Shown here: positions 34,631-45,868 of the stretch, piece by piece
How positions within the stretch are numbered: the stretch's first letter is position 1
Layout: each line of letters starts with the position of its first letter
Assembly (NCBI GenBank): GCA_021613535.1
Contig: CP075496.1
Span: forward strand, 14,508,001 to 14,572,000
Length of the DNA: 64,000 bases
Direction of reading: 5' to 3'
Source: Adineta vaga
Lineage: Eukaryota > Rotifera
Program-made: the position numbers and the translations under genes
The notes under the pieces: generated by a model
The model's input: the letters and a program-made list of their open reading frames with translations, nothing else
Database searches by the model: none
Told to the model about the DNA's origin: nothing

Positions 34631-35813
34631 CGTTTTAGTTTTGTTTTTATCGTATTTTTCTTAAATTTCGATTTCATCTTTAAATATGTAAAATTAAAAC
34701 AACAGACAGATGTTTTTCTTTTCCACTACCAAAATAAAAAATCTGATACTGAGAAATTTAGATATTTTCTTTTATTTCAAATTAAAAAAAATGAACATTT
34801 TTTCATTTAGGATTCAAATGCTCGAGTAATGAAACTATTAGAAATTTTTCCAGTTGGTGTTAGATTATTAATCTAGATCGGACTGTCAATACTTGTCATA
34901 ATTTGATCAACTTTACGAGAGATGCTTTCTATTGTACATAATCTACCCCAAGTAAATCATGTATTACTTCATCAAGCAAATCAAAAATCTTATGTTCTAA
35001 AGTACAAATTATATTTTCGAATTCAATAACAATGTTTCCTGTTGGTTGGATACTTGCTGGAATCGTTTCTTTGATATTGGAAAAATCCACAGATGTCTTT
35101 CACATATATGTAGCACAATCATTTGGTCGTATGGTATATGATGTGGATTATTATGATATTCTATTTTACTCATCAAAAGATGCTAAACGAATAATGTTTA
35201 CTATCGGTAGTTCATTCTGTATCATAATAACTTTTTCTAATGGTACATTGTCAAAGAAACTTGGTATCTAAAAAGTAACGTTCGTAACTTTCATTTTATA
35301 TTATCAGGTTCATAAATCGATAACGGATGTAATGTTAGATTTATCGATCTAAGTTTATATATTAAACTAAATCTTTTTTTTTCTTGAATATAACCAATAC
35401 TTTCTACCAAACAACTCAGTGTGGGTCCATTTTTTTCTATTGAGGAAACCACCAAACCTCAAGAAAAAAAATAGTAGAAATACCATTTGAACAGAAAGAA
35501 AATTGAATGAATTGTTTTTCTCGATGCAGTTTTGCTTTCGTCCTTGTCGTTCCAGTTAAACAACGAGCATGTTGATTATCACTACCGACAGTCTATTTTT
35601 TTGACCGACTCTTCAACGAAAAAGAAGAAAAAACGTCTAAACAGACAAGTATTGAATAGAACAGACAGACTGTCTAAGAATATATTTAGAATGTATAGAA
35701 TCGTTTCTCTTACAAACAGACACGACTGATCATTAATTAAAAAGAGAATAGAAGGAAGAAAATGTTGAATATTTCATATATAAGTTCAGTTTATTTGAAC
35801 AAAACTTTGATAA
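34631..35813. other. Intergenic with possible gene relic
   Basis: Around 34831-35271 there are coding-looking pieces (MKLLEIFPVGVRLLI, then MFPVGWILAGIVSLILEKS) separated by stops and without a consistent splice path. It may be a decayed membrane-protein gene. No family recognised. Confidence 0.3.
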
Positions 35814-36485
35814 ATGTTTTCAATGAACGAAGCGGTTGTATCATTAAACAATGGATTATCATCAGTCGACGACAAACAAATATCATGTTATGTTGATATG
35901 AAAATCTGGCTTCACATTTATTTAATGGTTGTAGTATCTATGGAATGTATTATCTCCCTTATCTATCTGACCTTATCGTGTATTTTCTTGTTCTCTTTTT
36001 TCGTTTATCCTCATTGGTATCGTTCAATTGGTTTAATATCTAGATCTCTCTTACTGTTACACGAGGAAGAAGCGGCAGCACAAAACTATGGAATATTTTT
36101 CTTAAGAAATGAAGTAATATTAATATTTATTTATGTATTTTTGGTCTTTATGTATACGTGGCTTGGGTTCCTCAATAACAAATATACTGTTACATATATG
36201 GATTTTTGTCAGTGGTTACTCGAAGCTTCATTTTTTCGAATCGTTTTCTTTGGTATATATTCAACTGGAGACGAATCTTTGATTCGTAATTATATATCAG
36301 GTTATGTTACAGCAATCATGATGCTTTATGCGGAGAGAAATGAAGATTTTTTCATTCATGATATGAAAGCGTTTGTTTTTCGTGTATATTGTTTAAAAAT
36401 GAAATATATAAATAGGATAAAATTATTAAATGAAAGAATTTCTTATCTGAATATTTTTCATATAGTTTGTTCGGAATTTAAATAG
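35814..36485 (+). CDS. Hypothetical multi-pass membrane protein
   Basis: A 223-residue open frame with full start and stop. Hydrophobic stretches at about 31-66 (YLMVVVSMECIISLIYL, LSCIFLFSFFVYPHW) and 104-123 (ILIFIYVFLVFMYTWLG) and a weaker one at 136-150 suggest three or four membrane helices. A charged EEEAAAQ loop lies between. Codon use is less AT-biased than its neighbours and no family is recognised. It could be a real lineage gene or a remnant of a longer one. Confidence 0.4.
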   Translation: MFSMNEAVVSLNNGLSSVDDKQISCYVDMKIWLHIYLMVVVSMECIISLIYLTLSCIFLFSFFVYPHWYRSIGLISRSLLLLHEEEAAAQNYGIFFLRNEVILIFIYVFLVFMYTWLGFLNNKYTVTYMDFCQWLLEASFFRIVFFGIYSTGDESLIRNYISGYVTAIMMLYAERNEDFFIHDMKAFVFRVYCLKMKYINRIKLLNERISYLNIFHIVCSEFK

Positions 36486-36859
36486 ATTTAGTAGAAGAAA
36501 TCGTTTCACGGAACAATCGAATGACATGATTCATTTTTGAACATTTTCCGTTAGTTGTTGTAGACAATCCTTTTTCGTACGATAACTTCCTAGTGAACAG
36601 AAATATAAAAATAAGATGATTTCTTATATGTGAATATCTGAAGCAACATCAAAATAAAAATTGAGATATTATGTATAACTTATGTTAAAATTGATAGAGA
36701 GATTGTAAAACAAAAAGTAGCATTGTCTTTCGTAATACATATGTTTACAGTTTTGAAGTATTTTCTATCTTTATTTCTGATATTTTTTCAAGAATATTTC
36801 AAATCATATAAACATTGAAGATTCAACACAACGAATAATTAACAAAAACAGAAATTAAT

Positions 36860-37208
36860 TTTCATGTATTTAATATTGAGAAAGCTAAGTGAAACACCAT
36901 TAGAAAATTATAAAAGAATATCATTATATCTTCGATAATTCACCTGATCAGATTCATCTTCGAACTCGAGTAAATGTGATAATGCTCTATAGAAAATTTC
37001 ATCATAATCGAATTAGTTTTTCAGAAATTATCAAGTAAACGAACGAATGGACGAACATATTCATTGAATCTAGTAGTGTGTACTCACTTTTTGAATAAAC
37101 TAAAAAATCTTCATAAAAATATCGTTGATGTGAAAGAAATACTTTAAAACAAATTTTATCTTGAGAAATAATAACATTTGAAGAAACACAATTATAGATA
37201 TTGATCAT
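36860..37208 (-). other. Coding-like fragment, possible small gene or relic
   Basis: From 37208 leftwards, about 40 codons with good codon use (MINIYNCVSSNVIISQDK ... YFYEDFLVYSK) end at a GTGAGT donor. A second coding-like piece near 36950-37000 (ALSHLLEFEDESDQ) ends at GTGAAT, and a TTAG acceptor then leads to a stop. The pieces do not join in a single frame by simple splicing, so it is either a decayed gene or I have the wrong exon edges. Confidence 0.3.
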
Positions 37209-37263
37209 TCAATTCAGTCGAGATCTAAGATAATTTTAGTTATATCAAAGTTAATTTATTTGT

Positions 37264-38582
37264 TCATTGTCTATATAAATATTTAATCATTTGTTTAAAA
37301 TCTTCATCAAATGTTGAATTAAATATTGAATTAATTGTTGTAAATGGAAATTTATTTAAATAATCATTGATATTAATTGGAATATAATCATTTTCTTTAA
37401 TATTTAACCATTTTTCCCAACAATAAATTGAAATTAAATCAAAATCTTGATTAAATTTATTAAGAAATAATTTATGACTTTTTTCAATAAAATACAAATC
37501 TTTATAATTGAATTGACAAATTCCTTGAATATAATTTTCTGATTGACAATGTGTAAAAGGTTGTCCTTTCCAATTTTTATAATGAGATAAAAGTTCATAA
37601 TAAGGATAAAATTTTGTTTTTTTTCTTGATTTAAATGAAGATAAATGTTTGAAATGAATTAATGTTGAATAAAAATGTTCATCTGGTATTGATGTTTGAT
37701 TTAAATAAGAAAAGAATTCATTTGATAAATAATCATTATGAATTTCATTTAGAAATTTTCGTGTTAAAATTGTATGAAATTCACCTTTATAAATTGTAAA
37801 ATTCGAATATTTTGTTGATTGTGGAATTGAACTAATATCAACTTGATTTTTATCTTCAATTAATTGAAGAATTTCAACACGATTTCGATTTGTTTGAATA
37901 GGAAGTTCAGTACCAGCAATAGTCATATAATAAAACCATTTTGTTGATTTTTCAATTAAAATTTTTTGACAAATTCTTTCAGCTTGTAAAATTTGAAATG
38001 ATCCCCATGAAATATTAAATCTTTGATTTGATAAATAAATATTTTGAAAACATTTTGATAATTTCAAAGCATATTGATAAATTTGTTCAGATGCTTTAAG
38101 ATCAATATGAATACAATAGAAATTTGTTTGAATATATAATGTTCGAATTAAAATTTGAAATTGATAAAAATTTTTATAAATAAAAATTGTAAATCCCATT
38201 GGATTTTCTTTTTCAATTTTTGTAAAAGATTTTTTAAAAAAGAAATGTTTTTTAATAAATTCTTTACATGAAATATTTTCATTAAAATTTTGCCAAATTT
38301 TTACTTTTTCTTTTAAGAAATTATTTTTTCTTTTTATTTCATTTTCATCGATTGATTTTCCATTGATTAAATTTCCACAAAATGTTTTTTCAAGAAAATC
38401 TTTACGAGAAATTTGTTTCAATTGATTATTTCGATTTGAATAAATAAGAATTAAAAAGAGAATTAAAATTAATAAGAAAATATTCTATTTGAAACAATAA
38501 AAAACCATTTTTTTTTATGAAAAATTTCAAAAGAAAAGTTTTTTACCTTGAATTTCAAAAGAAATTTCTTTTGAAAAAACAT
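37264..38582 (-). CDS. GT14-family glycosyltransferase (core-2/I-branching or xylosyltransferase-like)
   Basis: Exons 38582-38547 and 38484-37264 (62-nt intron) give 418 residues. The first exon (MFFQKKFLLKFK) plus the start of the second (NIFLLILILFLILIY) forms a short cytosolic tail and one signal-anchor helix, the type II layout of Golgi glycosyltransferases. The catalytic part shows GFTIFIYKNFYQFQILIRTLY, FYCIHIDLKAS, ISWGSFQILQAER, WFYYMTIAGTELPIQTN and TSIPDEHFYSTLI, all in the order of Core-2/I-branching enzymes (Pfam PF02485). These add GlcNAc or xylose to glycoprotein or proteoglycan chains; the sugar acceptor cannot be told here. Seems intact. Confidence 0.85.
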
Positions 38583-38720
38583 TTGAAAATATGTACAAAT
38601 AAAAACTTTCTTCTTGCAGCGTTAAATTCTTTTTTCGTTCTTTTCAAATGAATCATTTTCTTTCAAAACAAAAAAGTCTTTCTTTTTACATAAAGATAAC
38701 ATTTCATTAGAAAAAAGAAG

Positions 38721-39878
38721 ATGGTTCGATATCTTACGTTAATAATATTCTTTTTGTGTTTATTCAAATCCAATTCATTAAAAGACTCATCGAAACCACC
38801 AATAATATTTATTCCTGGTTTTCTTTGTAGTTTATTAGAAGTTCGTGTTAATACAACAATTCAAACATTATGTCCAAAATCTCTTGATAATCAATGGATT
38901 CTTCTTTGGTTAAATATTCGTTTTTTTGAACCTGAATATTTATTATGTTTTCATAAGATATTTTCATTAATTTATAATAAAACATCCAATGAATTTGAAA
39001 ATGATTTAGGTGTTGAAACACGTCTTGTAACAAATTCTTCATCAAGTTCATTTTTAAATGGTTTATTATGGGAATATATTGATTTAGATAAATTTCTTTA
39101 TCATTTTCTTTCTAAACATCAATATATTGATGGAATTAATTTATGATTTTCGACATGGAATAAATAAAAGTTTGAATTTATTTTCGAAAAGATTAAAAGA
39201 ATTAATTGAAATAACTTAATAAGTCATAGTTTAGGTGGATCAATGATATTAGATTTTTTAACAAAACAAACACAAATATGGAAAGATCAATATATAAATA
39301 GTTGGATTTCATTAAGTGCAAACATAGCGGGTGGAATTGATAATATTCAAAGTTTAATTCAAGGTTTTGTTTCTCCATTAATTCCACATCAAATTCTTCA
39401 GTCATGGGATTTTTATGCATGGCGTTTACCAAATTCATTTATTTATGGTTCGAAAAGAATTTTAATAAAAAGTCCATCAAAAAATTATACTTCCTATGAT
39501 TTATATTCTTTTTTAAATCAAATAAATGCAAATAATCTTGCTCAAGTTTATCTTAATTCATCATTAATTCTTTCATCACTTCCACCACCAAATGTTAATA
39601 CATTTTATTTTTTTGGTACAAATATTTCAACACCACTTCAATATATTTCTTCAACAGATAGTTTTAGTAAAAAAATTCAAATTCTTTATGGATCAGGTGA
39701 TGGAGAACTTGATGATACAAATCATTTGTCTTCTCATTTATGGAATAAAACAATGAATCCAAAATATAAACTTTTTATTAAATCTTTTCAACATGTTACT
39801 CATGTGGGTTTAATTTCAAATCAAAATCTTCTTCAACAAATTGATCAAATTATTTTCAATTCTTTGAATTTAAAATGA
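38721..39878 (+). pseudogene. LCAT/PLA2G15-like acyltransferase with frameshift and deletion
   Basis: The first segment (38721-39146) has a signal peptide and PPIIFIPGFLCSLLEVRV, the lid-side start of the lecithin:cholesterol acyltransferase family. The last (39220-39878) has SHSLGGSMILDF, the Ser nucleophile elbow, then GSGDGELDDTN (Asp) and FQHVTHVGLI (His). Between them, YDFRHGINK ... LKELIE lies in a different frame, with stops before and after. The distance from YDFR to SHSLGG is also shorter than in the family (roughly ten residues missing just before the nucleophile). No GT-AG intron repairs this. It is probably a recent pseudogene, since the rest is clean; a sequence error cannot be excluded. 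A tRNA-Tyr follows 37 bp downstream. Confidence 0.7.
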
Positions 39879-39915
39879 AAAGAATAAGATTATGTTTTAA
39901 TAACTATCTTGTATA

Positions 39916-40005
39916 TCCGAACTTAGCTCAGTTGGCAGAGCGGTAGGCTGTAATGGACATTTCATAGAAACCTATAGGTCCCCAGTTCAAATCTGGGAGT
40001 TCGGA
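39916..40005 (+). tRNA. tRNA-Tyr(GTA), copy 1, with 16-nt intron
   Basis: Acceptor arms TCCGAAC/GTTCGGA pair fully. A-box region TAGCTCAGTTGGCAGAG and T-loop AGTTCAAATCT are present. The anticodon loop CTGTAA is followed by an intron (tggacatttcatagaa) placed one base 3' of the anticodon, as in eukaryotic tRNA-Tyr. A T-run terminator follows. Confidence 0.92.
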
Positions 40006-40474
40006 TTTAACCTTTTTTCTTTTTTTTTTCTTTCTTTCCTTCTCTCTCTCTCGAAATATATTTATATGAAATACTATTAGTCTATCTTTTGATTTCTAAT
40101 AAGACAAATTTATAAAATCTTACACGATAGAACATTTTAAAAATCGCTCAATACAATAAATTGATATAAAATAATGGAATCTATCGGATATACTTCATCT
40201 GAACTCACAACGATTTGAATATAATATAAATACTTAGATTTTTATTCAGGATATTCACAAAGAAAAAAAATATCACTTATATCATTTTTAAATCCAAAAT
40301 GAAAGATCAATCGTATTCACGTAAAGATGACCAATTGAACGCTTGAATTCCATAAAATCCTCCTCGATTCAATGGATGTGGGTGTGTGCTCTTTACTTCA
40401 ATCTCACTCATCCCCAGAAAATTATCGTTTCAATGATCTGGTTTTTAAGGTAAATTTCGACACGTACAGATATA

Positions 40475-40564
40475 TCCGAACTTAGCTCAGTTGGCAGAGC
40501 GGTAGGCTGTAATGGAGTATTCATAGAAACCTATAGGTCCCCAGTTCAAATCTGGGAGTTCGGA
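40475..40564 (+). tRNA. tRNA-Tyr(GTA), copy 2
   Basis: The body is identical to copy 1; the intron differs (tggagtattcatagaa). The 5' flank GATCTGGTTTTTAAGGTAAA recurs almost unchanged before copy 3. A T-run terminator follows. Confidence 0.92.
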
Positions 40565-41487
40565 TTTAACCTTTTTTTTTCTTTTTCTTTCTACTAAAAC
40601 AAATGTTATACAAAGATAGTTATTCTTTATTTATTATTGTAGAATTGTTATCTAAGATTATTAAATTCAATTGAAAAGATTCATCGTATTCGTTTGAATA
40701 TAAAATGTAAAATCGAATGTTTTCTTAGTTCAAATAGAACTAAATCGATTTTTCTATCACCATGAAAATAATCAATATATTAAGAAAAAAATACTAAAAG
40801 GAAAGAAAAGGTTCAAGTTATATTTGTAGTAAAACCATTCTGAAAATCGTTCTGGCAAATTTTTCAATTTCATGAATAAATATTTTGAAATGAATTCTCA
40901 TCATGGTAGAAAGTTCCTTTATCAACAATTGAAAATGATGGTAATGAAATAACAAAAATCTTATACTCGAATATTGACTCTGGAATATCGTTCATATCAT
41001 GAAACTTTGTGTCATATTGTGTATGATTGTTATCAAAATGAATTTTATAAAACTGATGGTATGTTTAATCAGACTGTAATTAAGAACAATGAAGATTCGT
41101 TGTAAGGGCTTTATCTTTTTATTATTGTAAAAAATAAAAATCATATCAAACTCAAGTTTTAAAAGATATGTAGCTGATTTTGAGAAAAAAATCCTCGTGT
41201 AAATTCTACACAATACGTTAATTAAAAGAAGCTCATATGAAAAGATTTTCTTTTTCCTACAATTAATTTCGAGTATTTTCTCAAAGACTTCGAAAAGATG
41301 AATTCTTAGAAAAAACCTATTCGAAAATAAATATTAAGATTTTCTTTTATTAATACGTAACAACATTTCATATCGAATGTTTTTCTCGAAAAAAATCAAT
41401 AGAAATTTCATTTTGTTTTCTATCAATTGAAAATCATCGTTTTGAATGATCTGGTTTTTAAGGTAAACTTCGACGCGTACAAACATA

Positions 41488-41577
41488 TCCGAACTTAGCT
41501 CAGTTGGCAGAGCGGTAGGCTGTAATGGACTATTCATAGAAACCTATAGGTCCCCAGTTCAAATCTGGGAGTTCGGA
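41488..41577 (+). tRNA. tRNA-Tyr(GTA), copy 3
   Basis: Identical body; intron tggactattcatagaa. It shares about 45 bp of 5' flank with copy 2, so the duplicated unit includes upstream sequence. Confidence 0.92.
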
Positions 41578-42221
41578 TTTAACCTTTTTCTTTTCTTTTT
41601 CTTTTTTTAAGAAAAAGGTATTCATTAGATATCTTTATAGAATCGAGAAGAAATTATTTTTATGTTTGTACTTTAAACAGAAAAGTTCCGAATATATGAA
41701 ATGGTACGTAAAATCGGTGTGAAGCTAGCACCACGAAAGCTTGCACGAAAAACAAAGATTTATATGAATATCTTTCTTTGTATTTTCTTAATGATTGATT
41801 TATTTGCTAAATATATGATATGAACGATTATTTTGAATAATGTCGAGTTTGTAAATGATTCATCTAGATGAATAACTTTATGTATAGGCAATTAAAGAAT
41901 ATTTGTTCAGACAGCTCCGATGAATCAACTCTTATAGTGCAAATTCAAAGTACAGAATAAGATTTCTTACTCATTCAGATGATTAATCATGAATTTGTTT
42001 TTCTAGAATCTATCAAATAATCGTTATATCAAAAAAAATGTGCGTATTTTTTCATCCATTTTGTTCTTTCTTAGCAATATATTATGAAATTGGTCTAAAT
42101 AATACATGATGTCATACTTTGATCGAATGAATAATAGAAAAATCGGAATTTTTCTTCTTTCTATAAGAGAAAATAGTCATTTCCTTATATTTGAAGATAC
42201 AGATATTGATCAAAATATATT

Positions 42222-43802
42222 ATGTTTGTAAAAATATTTATTTTCTCGTTAATAATTTATTATGGTGTCACTAGTTTTCAAGCAAAAGATTTCTATGTCA
42301 AAGACTTACCTCTTTTACCAAAATCTGAATCTTCTATTCAAATGCATGCAGGACATTTACCAGGTTAATTCAAAGATGATGGTTCTCTATTTTTTTGGCA
42401 TTTTGCGAAGAAATTCTCAAGTGATAAATCAAGAACAGTCATTTGGTTAAACGGAGGTCCTGGTCAAAGTAGTCTCATGGGAGCTTGGACAGAAATTGGT
42501 CCTTTTCGCTTTCTCAATAAAGATACAATAGTGACAAATAATGAATCATGGCATCTCTATGTGAATCTTTTATTCATTGATCAACCAATTGGCACTGGTT
42601 TTTCTTATGTTAATCGAGGTGAATTGATAAAAGAACTCGATACAATGACAGAACATTTTGTTGGTTTTCTTGATCGATATGTTGAAATTTTTCCTGAATT
42701 ACTTGAACAAGATCTTTATTTAGCTGGTGAATCATTTGCTGGTCAATATATTCCTTATATTGCACAAGCAATTCTTAAAAAACGATCCTTATTCAAATTA
42801 CGTGGACTTCTAATTGGAAGTGGATGGATTGATCCTGTTTCTCTTTATAATTCATATGTACCATATGCAATTTTAAACGATTTAGTACAAAACGATTCAG
42901 TACTGCATAGAAATATTACTCGACTAGTTACTATATGTCAAGATATATTGTCGAAACAAGTACATATTTTTGTTGATTTATGTTTAGCTCTTCTTTATGA
43001 GATAATAAATAATGGTACAAGACGTGGAAATAATGAAGAAGATTCATGTACCAATGTTTATGATATACGATTAAATGCGAAAAAACCTCTATGTGGAATG
43101 AATGGACCACCTGAACTTGAATATGTTTCTGCTTATTTAAATCGACGTGATGTTATGTCGAGTATTCATTTAAATGAAAAGAAATCTCAATGGAAAGATT
43201 TTACAGAATCAGTTTATAATGCATTGGAAGCAATAGATTCTAAACCATCGATTGATTTCTTGCCTGCATTACTTCAACAAATTCCAATCTTATTCTTTAA
43301 TGGTGAATATGATTTCATTTGTAATCATATTGCAACAGAAAATATGTTGAATAAAATGATATGGAACGGTGAAATTGGATTCAATTTAGGAAATGGAAAA
43401 GTGGCTCCAATCTATGAATGGATCGTAGATGATATATCTGCAGGTTACATACGATATGCACGTAATTTAACGTATATTCTTTTTTATAATGCTGGTCATA
43501 TGGTACCTTATGATCAGGCACATCGCTCGCGTATTATGTTACATCAATTTATACAATTAACTTTAAATTATTCTAACAATCAAACAAAAGATAATAATCA
43601 TACAAGAATTTATTATTCAATACCAATTATATTCACAGTGATCTTTAGTATAATTCTGCTTAGTATCATTCGATATTTTGTTCTCAAACAACAAAAATGT
43701 GTGAGAATCGCTTCTGTTCATCATTCTTATATATTTCAATCAGGACAACAATTAGAAACATATTCAGCTTTGAAGAATATCAAAGATGATGATTTCGTAT
43801 GA
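42222..43802 (+). pseudogene. Serine carboxypeptidase (KEX1-like) with one in-frame stop
   Basis: One frame from ATG 42222 to 43802 (526 codons plus the terminal stop), broken only by TAA at 42366-42368. It begins with a signal peptide (MFVKIFIFSLIIYYGVTSFQ). The S10 peptidase motifs follow: VIWLNGGPGQSS, GESFAGQYIPY (Ser), FFNGEYDFICN (Asp) and FYNAGHMVPYDQ (His). A C-terminal membrane helix (IPIIFTVIFSIILLSIIRYF) matches Kex1-type, Golgi-resident carboxypeptidases. Two oddities: the usual Cys after NGGPG is Gln, and the stop sits in a 12-nt GTTAAT...AAAG stretch just after HLPG. Everything else is intact, so the stop is either very recent, a base error, or bypassed. Confidence 0.68.
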
Positions 43803-44147
43803 CACACATTGAATCTAACCAGAATATATTTATTTTCTTCTTTTATTTTTCTTTAGTCACGATAAATTTAGTAAAATAAGGATATCTTGAGGGTGTGAGG
43901 TGTAGGTGTTTTTTCAATTTAACCCACACCCATTTTCTTATACTATCCAATCGTACATGATTTCTTATCTTTACTTTTGTACAAGATTGACTAGTCAATT
44001 CTATCGTATTCGTCTTTTATTTTCTAAATAAAACAAGTCAGTATATGTATATATCCATTGTATTGATCGATATTTTATTTCGACGACAACATTTTCATTA
44101 GTTCTGATCGATTAAATAACGTAAAATAATAGAATTCTATTCTTAGA
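43803..44147. other. Intergenic
   Basis: No gene; it contains the GAGGGTGTG ... ACCCACACCC motif listed separately. Confidence 0.5.
43885..43936. repeat. GAGGGTGTGAGGTG ... ACCCACACCC inverted motif, copy
   Basis: Same arrangement as at 4029-4066, with a longer spacer. Left part GAGGGTGTGAGGTGTAGGTG, right part AACCCACACCCA. Confidence 0.5.
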
Positions 44148-44771
44148 ATGAATTTTTATATTAGTATTTTCATCATTACTATTATTGTCATCGTAAATTC
44201 ATCAAAATTAGAAGTTTCATTATCAAGAATTGAACATGATTCTCATGAAATAACAAAATTAATCCAAAAATCTTATACTCAAATCATGTCTTCAAATTAT
44301 CAAGACTTTCGAGATCTTCTTTGTCGTGCTGTTAATGATTGTTGTCTGCGCGAAGATGATAAACATCGTGCTATGTATAATGATGTGAATTTATTCAGAA
44401 GTTGTTCACCAAAAGAAATCAACATGAGAAATTTATTTGATCGATCAAAATGTGAATTATCATTTAATCGATATTCGACAGCTAAAGCTGTAGTACAAAA
44501 TGAACCAATATATTTTCTTTCTGAAACTGTTCGTAAAGATTCACATCGTCAAAAACGATTGCTCGAATGGTTTACAATAATGAGTGTATCTTGTATTGAT
44601 AATGAATATTATGTCTATTATTGTCAAAGAGATAATTATGAACAATTAAGATTATGTCAAATGGAAGTTTTAAAACAAGCAGCTGATTTAGGAAGTTATC
44701 CTAGAATAAATTATACACAATATCTCAATCAACTCAAAGAAGATCATACAAAAGGATTTTCCATTTATTAA
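44148..44771 (+). CDS. Secreted cysteine-rich protein
   Basis: 207 residues, single exon. The N-terminus MNFYISIFIITIIVIVNSS is a clear signal peptide. The mature part has eight Cys (LLCRA, DCCL, RSCSP, SKCEL, VSCID, YYCQR, RLCQM) and reads as mainly helical, with one NxT site near the end. I do not recognise the family. An extracellular or lumenal role is likely; nothing in the neighbourhood narrows it. Apparently intact, with AATAAA-like signals downstream. Confidence 0.65.
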   Translation: MNFYISIFIITIIVIVNSSKLEVSLSRIEHDSHEITKLIQKSYTQIMSSNYQDFRDLLCRAVNDCCLREDDKHRAMYNDVNLFRSCSPKEINMRNLFDRSKCELSFNRYSTAKAVVQNEPIYFLSETVRKDSHRQKRLLEWFTIMSVSCIDNEYYVYYCQRDNYEQLRLCQMEVLKQAADLGSYPRINYTQYLNQLKEDHTKGFSIY

Positions 44772-44993
44772 AATTTAATCAAATCTTCTTTTTTCTTCTC
44801 TAAAAAATTCATGTTTCACTTCTTTAATCATTCAAATATTAATAAAGACCAATATTCTCTTAAAGATCTTCGCTGTAGATTAATCAATAATTCGATTTAT
44901 TTAAAGAAAATATCACTTTTTAAATATAAATTCGAATAAAAATAGATTTTCTTTTATTTTCATGCAATTACCCAAGCAGACAAAGGTTTAGAA

Positions 44994-45263
44994 AAACGCA
45001 CAATCGGGAACCGCGATTGTAAGCCATTCACGCTGATTAATAAAACGTCGAAAACGCCGTTTTTTACGTTAAATTATCTCTTTTAGAGCGTTAAAACGTG
45101 CTATTGTTCTAGAATTTTAAAAACATGGGTTTAGACGCTAAAAATGGGAGTTTTTCATCGTTTTAACGCTCTAAAAGAGATAATTTAACGTAAAAAACGG
45201 CGTTTCCGACGTTTTATTAATCAGCGTGAATGGCCCACAATCGCGGTTCCCGATTGTGCGTTT
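44994..45263. mobile_element. 270-bp foldback element
   Basis: Inverted arms of about 105 nt start AAACGCACAATCGGGAACCG and share GAGCGTTAAAACG, differing at only a few positions, around a spacer of about 60 nt. The spacer repeats the theme (GACGCTAAAAATGGGAG). Richer in CG than the surroundings. Not related to the 21-kb foldback. Target duplications are not clear. Confidence 0.8.
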
Positions 45264-45388
45264 AAACGCGGCAATTATAGTTGACACAGAATTTTCTTTT
45301 TTCGTAGTATCTCAATTGGTTATGATCGATTCAAAATCATATTTGAATTGCCTAGTTTTTGAGGGAACTTTTCATACGAATAGATATA

Positions 45389-45478
45389 TCCGAACTTAGC
45401 TCAGTTGGCAGAGCGGTAGGCTGTAATGGATTATTCATAGAAACCTATAGGTCCCCAGTTCAAATCTGGGAGTTCGGA
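45389..45478 (+). tRNA. tRNA-Tyr(GTA), copy 4
   Basis: Identical body; intron tggattattcatagaa. The 5' flank is a diverged version of that before copies 2 and 3. A T-run terminator follows. Confidence 0.92.
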
Positions 45479-45868
45479 TTTAACCTTTTTTCTTTTTTTC
45501 CTACGTAAAACAATGTTGTCGAGAGAAATAGAAAAAAAGGTTTTTATCTTATTTTTCAAATATAACACGTGGAAATATGTTGGAAAATATCAAGTTAATT
45601 TTCTTAGGTTTTAAATATTGAATAGAAATTTCATTGTTTAGTTTCAAATTGATTTCTTTATCGGATAAAAATAAAATTTTTGCAAAAATAATCTATTCAA
45701 AAAATCTGTTGAAATTCAAATTGGAATAAAAATGAGTCATCAATGACGAATATTGTGTAAGATTTGTTGAATAAAAGGAGAATTTTTTCTTATTTTCAAC
45801 GAAGTCTTTTTTATGTCAATGTGAATCAACGTTTCTTTTCTTCTTTATTTAGATTTTTTGTGATAAAA

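Larger units (their letters stand above)
40006..42221. other. Intergenic with tRNA-Tyr copies 2 and 3
   Basis: Apart from two tRNA genes and a diverged GGGTGTGTG / CTCATCCCC motif near 40372-40420, I see no gene. Short frames here are not coding-like. Confidence 0.5.
44772..45868. other. Intergenic with foldback and tRNA-Tyr copy 4
   Basis: It holds the 270-bp foldback and one tRNA gene. A TTTAG site just before the next start (about 45852) may end a 5'UTR intron. Confidence 0.5.
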
